Assembly: GCF_000165425.1 (NCBI RefSeq)
Contig: NW_001799005.1
Location: 63,582-127,581, forward strand
DNA length: 64,000 nucleotides
Reading direction: 5' to 3'
Source: Paramecium tetraurelia
Taxonomy: Eukaryota; Ciliophora; Oligohymenophorea; Peniculida; Parameciidae
The notes beneath the pieces are model-generated. The model was not told where the DNA came from and searched no databases. It saw only the letters and a list, made by a program, of their open reading frames with translations. Below, piece by piece: positions 60,376-64,000 of the stretch. The translations under genes and the position numbers were made by a program. Position 1 is the stretch's first letter, and every line of letters starts with the position of its first letter.

Positions 60376-61431
60376 TCATTCAAACTTTATTTCTTTGTAG
60401 TCTTCTTCTTATTCTATTCCAATCCACCCATATTTTTTTAATTCATTTATTCCTTAAAGTAATTAAAGATTTAATCTTGCATTTATGGAATGATTTGCTC
60501 TCTTATGATAGGATCTGTGAAACCATTCTATTTAATTTATTAAGAGTGGCATTTTTTTCATAAGTTTGACCAGTATTAAATAGAATAGGTTCATTCATAA
60601 TTTCATAAGATATAACACAAGTAAATGATTAAGGTATGGGTATATCTTATAGCATCTTTTTTTATGTTGATTATTCCAGATGATTACAATCCAATTTAAC
60701 ATTTCTAATTTATGCTAATTCTGCAAGTATGCTTTTAAAAGATTAGACATCTATCAGTAGATATTTAAATGTTAATACTTCTTCTATCCATTTCTTAAGC
60801 AAAATCAGAAAATCCATTCGCTTTCCCTTTCCTAAATTTTAATTTATTAGAACCTTCAATTTGTTCTTTTATTAGTCGGTATTATCCTTTATACAATCAT
60901 TTGCTTTATTATAAAGAGTATATTACCTTAGTCTAAGTACTGCAAGCCTTTGTGGGCCTATTTTATTAATTATTCACTTATTTCTTGATATTTCTAGACC
61001 ACTAGTAAAGTTATTGTTCCATAAATAAAGTGTGCTCTAGCATTTGTTTAATCAATTTTAATTGCTTATTCCTTGTCCTATCTTGCTTCTTTATATCTAT
61101 TCAAAAGTTTATATGGACTGCTCTATTTGAGTATTAAATAGAATCAGTGCCATGCAGATTCTAAATATATTTGTTATACTATAGCTTTCGTATAGCATTC
61201 AATAGCTTTTTAATAGTTTTTTTGAGAGAAAAAGTTATTGCCCTTTGCTTTTTCCTCCAAAGATTGCTGTATATTGTCTGTATACTTTGGAGTGGAATTA
61301 GGATTTATGTTACTCCAACTAATTTATTAAAGAGTAGGTTTTTTTGCTGCTTTAAAGACTTTTCTTTAGTATTAGGGGTCTTATTGTGGAAATATTTTCT
61401 GGATGTAAATTAAGAAATTATAAGGCTTCAT
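60376..61431 (-). CDS. CHIP (STUB1)-like TPR plus U-box protein, with apparent single-base frameshifts
   Basis: ATG 61431 (MKPYNFLIYIQKIFPQQ). TPR units are AKGNNFFSQKNYQKAIECYTKAI, DSIQYSNRAV and RYKEARQDKEQAIKIDQTNAR. After a helical linker comes a U-box: QDIPIPQSFTCVISYEIMNEP, GQTYEK, NGFTDPIIREQIIP, and the end LKKYGWIGIEQEEDY before TGA 60376-60378. CHIP couples Hsp70/Hsp90 clients to ubiquitination via the TPR and U-box. Reading through requires three +1 corrections, each equivalent to one missing A: near 61100 (ATAAAC), at the A7 run 60552-60558, and at the A7 run 60433-60439. Either it is a recent pseudogene or the sequence has homopolymer errors. The 19-nt intron after KAI is convincing. 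Confidence 0.78.
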
Positions 61432-61507
61432 TTGAGTGTGCTTATCCCATTATTGATTAATAAATTATCAAATTTACTTCAAAAACAAAATTAAAAAAAA
61501 GGTGAAA

Positions 61508-62092
61508 TCAAAGAGAGCCTTTAAGTTTATTAGTATCATTTCTACTATCATAAGGATGAAAAAATTTCATTAAGTCATCATCTTTCATTTAATCAATGTA
61601 TTCATTATCATTATACTCGCTTTTGTATATAGAACTAATTTTTAAGTCTTTGTTTTTAATGCTGATCTAATTTTTGGATCTATTGTTGTTTCTGAGTTAT
61701 CACATAATAGATGATTAATTATATATTTAAATAAACGAATGACTGAAGTATCCTAAATTTAGAATATAAATGAAATTACTTAAGAGCTAATTTTAATCTC
61801 TTCTAAAGAACTATTTGAATTATCTTTTAAAAACTATTTGATTGCAAATAACATAATTGCTGATATTTTAGATTTAGAAATATGTCCATTGAATGGTTCC
61901 AACAATGGAAATGCAATTGATTTGATTCCCAAGGTCACTGCTAATTGGAGGCAGTTAATTATGCATTCACATTTTATCAGTATATATATTAACTCCATCT
62001 ATTTATTACCTTAGACCCTCTTGAAAAGATTCGGTTTTTTAAAAATCAGTAGAACCATTAGTAGTATATGAATGTTTAGGCATCATCATCAT
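61508..62092 (-). CDS. Short macro-domain-like protein, N-terminal part missing
   Basis: The central segment CLQLAVTLGIKSIAFPLLEP followed by SAIMLFAIKQFLKDN and SLEEIKI matches the second half of macro domains (the helix, SIAFP strand and LEEV strand) that bind ADP-ribose. The first about 70 residues of a normal macro domain, with the NAAN-type motif, are not visible. An ATG at 62092 gives only MMMMPKHSYTTNGSTDFQ before the conserved part. The C-terminus is charged (YIDQMKDDDLMKFFHP), ending at TGA 61508-61510. One or two introns are required. It may be a truncated paralogue or a divergent family member. Confidence 0.5.
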
Positions 62093-62256
62093 ATTATTGG
62101 TTTGAAAAGAACATTTTTTTTTTGAATTACAAATAAAGTAAAAAGAGATGAAATAGTTACTATTAAATTTGGATAATAGAGTCAGTAAACCTTTAAATCC
62201 AAGGATTTCTTCAGTTCTTGTAAAAGAACCAGTTTAAATTTGAAATTGTGTGAAGA

Positions 62257-62538
62257 ATGAGCGTTAAGAACGACTCGAATATATAGTACACACTAAAAGA
62301 TTTCTTATACTTATTTATAATTGGATAGGGAGAATTAATAGCTAAATTTGAAATAGAAAGAAAAATATTTATAGAACATATCATCACAATTTAGAAATTC
62401 GATGATAAGGATGCAACAGCATCTTATTGTAAATTATTCAGGAAAGTACCAAAGCATGAGGAAGTCAAAAGTAATTAAATTGCCTTCAAAACAGGAAGAA
62501 ATATTATAATTGATTTTAAAAAAAGTAATCCATTTTGA
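62257..62538 (+). CDS. Small hypothetical protein, 93 aa
   Basis: A single frame from ATG 62257 (MSVKNDSNIQYTLKDFLYL) to TGA 62536-62538. It shows charged helices (AKFEIERKIFIEHIITIQK), a Cys (ASYCKLFRKVPKHEEV) and a basic end (FKTGRNIIIDFKKSNPF). The composition is convincingly coding. No family is recognised. A long antisense frame also exists but looks weaker. Confidence 0.45.
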
Positions 62539-62672
62539 TGTTAATAAATTATGTTAAATTTGCATTGAGAAGGTTTAACAAAATTTTTTGAGGAAGGGGA
62601 AATATCAGCGGTAGAAATTAGAATTGAAATTAGGGATGAAACTTAAGTAAAAATTTTCACGTAATCCAAATG

Positions 62673-62690
62673 TACATACATACATACATA
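62673..62690 (+). repeat. Tetranucleotide (TACA)n microsatellite
   Basis: Eighteen bases of TACATACATACATACATA. It lies in the region between a small gene and the reverse-transcriptase-like remnant and is a simple repeat without visible function. Confidence 0.85.
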
Positions 62691-62699
62691 ATCATTTAT

Positions 62700-63480
62700 C
62701 TCTTTTTGTACATCTTTAATTTGTTGATCAAATATTGTCTTCATCTTTAGCTTATAATTACATTTTATTAACTCGAGAGCCTCAATTATTAAATCGCTTT
62801 TATGCATTTATTCTTAGTGTGAAAAGGTCATCCTCTCTTTATGTACCCTGCACATTCTGATTGGTAACAAGAATAGCTCTCTAATATTCTCTGGTATATT
62901 TGTAATTCCCTTTAAGTCTTCTCCTTTAATATTAGTTTATTTAATCAAATTGGCCTCCTTGCGTGACCTCTTTGATTAGTCCTTCAATCAATAAGATGTT
63001 CAATATTATCATAATGGAAGCTGCAATATCTTGCGATTTGGCTGTTAATCTTTGTATGAATATAACGCTGGTGAGTTTGGTGGTAGTAGCCATACCATTA
63101 AACCTAGTTTTCAGAGTTGTATCAAATTATTCTTTTCTTCTACTTCTAAATTTACATTATGCTTAAGATATATGAAAAATAAGGTTTCGTGTAATTAACC
63201 CATAACAAGAATCTGTGACCAAATTCAAGATTTTTCATTATTGCTAAGAACTGTATCTTATATTCTTTTCTCTATTTTTGCAAGATGCTCCCCTATTCTT
63301 CCTTTATATCAATTTCAACTCCAAGGTATCTGAATATTCTCACAAATGAAAATCCATTTCCTGAAAATTTTTTGGTCGAACTGATCGTCTATTTTTTCCT
63401 GCATCAAAAACATAACATATAAGCCAGTCTCATTCTACAATATAGAGGGGCACATATTATGATTATTTCGTTATGTGAAT
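62700..63480 (-). pseudogene. Possible non-LTR reverse-transcriptase remnant
   Basis: On the minus strand, near 63260-63380, a frame reads GFSFVRIFRYLGVEIDIKEEQ followed by a long helical region (QKQRKEYKIQFLAIMKNLEFG). F-RYLGVxxD is a motif found after the catalytic YADD box in LINE-type reverse transcriptases. Further upstream, LAYMLCF sits where a YADD box would be, but the Asp pair is absent and TGA codons follow. Downstream coding-like pieces (HQRYIHTKINSQIARYC, NIPENIRELFLLPIRM) lie in other frames. This suggests an old, degenerate element; the assignment rests on one motif. Confidence 0.35.
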
Positions 63481-63633
63481 TATTATCATCTTTTCGCAAA
63501 TTAATCTGATTAATTAGTGTAACATTTAAATTATCTAAGTTCAAGATCATTAATTTCTAATTAGGAACTAATAGAACAATTTTATTTATTCATATAAGCA
63601 AATTATATAGAATCATTTAGATTATTGAATATT

Positions 63634-63951
63634 ATGAATGATATATTTGAAAAGGAGAATATTTACGAGTTTTTATAAAAAATCGAATGTATTTTATAGA
63701 AATCAACTTTTCAATAACTCTTTCATTAGAATTCAAGAAATTATTTGATTTATTCATTAATAACCTAATAATTTAAAAATCACTATTAGTAATTTCATTC
63801 TTTGCCTCTTTAGACAATTTTTTATTAAAAAAAAAATTACTTTTCTTTTCAAACCTATAATAGTTTCCCAACCGCTTTATAGCACAGTGTAAATAATTTA
63901 ATCAAACTCTATCTATTATTGATGTCTTATATTTATACATTTCCTGCATGA
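63634..63951 (+). CDS. Hypothetical protein, 105 aa
   Basis: A complete frame from ATG 63634 (MNDIFEKENIYEFLQKIEC) to TGA 63949-63951. It is rich in Gln, Tyr, Phe and Leu with a helical start and no recognisable motif. A poly-A run is read through as Lys. It could be the first exon of a gene continuing beyond the window or an independent small gene. Confidence 0.42.
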
Positions 63952-64000
63952 GTATATACTACTTAACCTAAATCAAGTTTTCCACCTTCATTTAAACGCA

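Noticed and set aside
1-64000. CRISPR arrays, bacterial operons, ribosome binding sites, tRNA or rRNA genes
   Set aside because: The genetic code and introns show eukaryotic nuclear DNA. I saw no regularly spaced repeats and no cloverleaf or rRNA sequence I could support by eye.

Overview
The window reads as somatic (macronuclear) DNA of a Paramecium-like ciliate. It is very AT-rich. Long reading frames only appear when TAA and TAG are read as glutamine and TGA is the only stop. Genes are split by minute introns of about 19-38 nt (GT...AG, often GTA...TAG) and packed tightly on both strands. For at least ten genes, removing the introns I propose makes the total coding length divide by three exactly onto a TGA, which supports both the code and the gene models. 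Introns, starts and homology calls were read by eye; no search was run.

Layout. 1-3.2 kb: three minus-strand genes, including a leucine-rich-repeat protein. 4.0-10.1 kb: an intronless 2025-aa membrane protein with cysteine-rich (furin-like) repeats. 10.5-12.1 kb: a dsRNA-binding protein with a DZF-like C-terminal half. 12.1-21.6 kb: a cytoskeleton- or cilium-flavoured stretch with two STPGP/SHIPPO-repeat proteins, several coiled-coil proteins and an AGC/STK32-like kinase. 21.7-25.0 kb: DNA primase large subunit and a TM9 (EMP70) protein. 25.0-33.8 kb: three tandem membrane hybrid histidine kinases, the first apparently degenerate. 35.4-39.5 kb: a soluble-type adenylyl cyclase with two cyclase domains, a P-loop region and a C-terminal PH-like domain. 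39.5-44.3 kb: a membrane RING protein and a plasma-membrane-type Ca2+ ATPase. 45.3-54.7 kb: small genes, a decayed region, a WD40 protein, a kinase with a TGA in its DFG position, an FCP1/NIF-type phosphatase and histone H2A. 55.4-64 kb: a C2 protein, a cyclic-nucleotide-type K+ channel with an unusual selectivity filter, a CHIP-like TPR/U-box protein with apparent frameshifts, a short macro-like protein and a reverse-transcriptase-like remnant.

Functional themes are signalling (histidine kinases, cyclase, channel, Ca2+ pump, kinases), ciliary structure (STPGP repeats, coiled coils) and housekeeping (primase, H2A, TM9SF, CHIP). I see no operon-like logic beyond the tandem kinase duplication. 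Several genes carry single lesions (in-frame TGA or one-base shifts), which may be real decay or assembly error.
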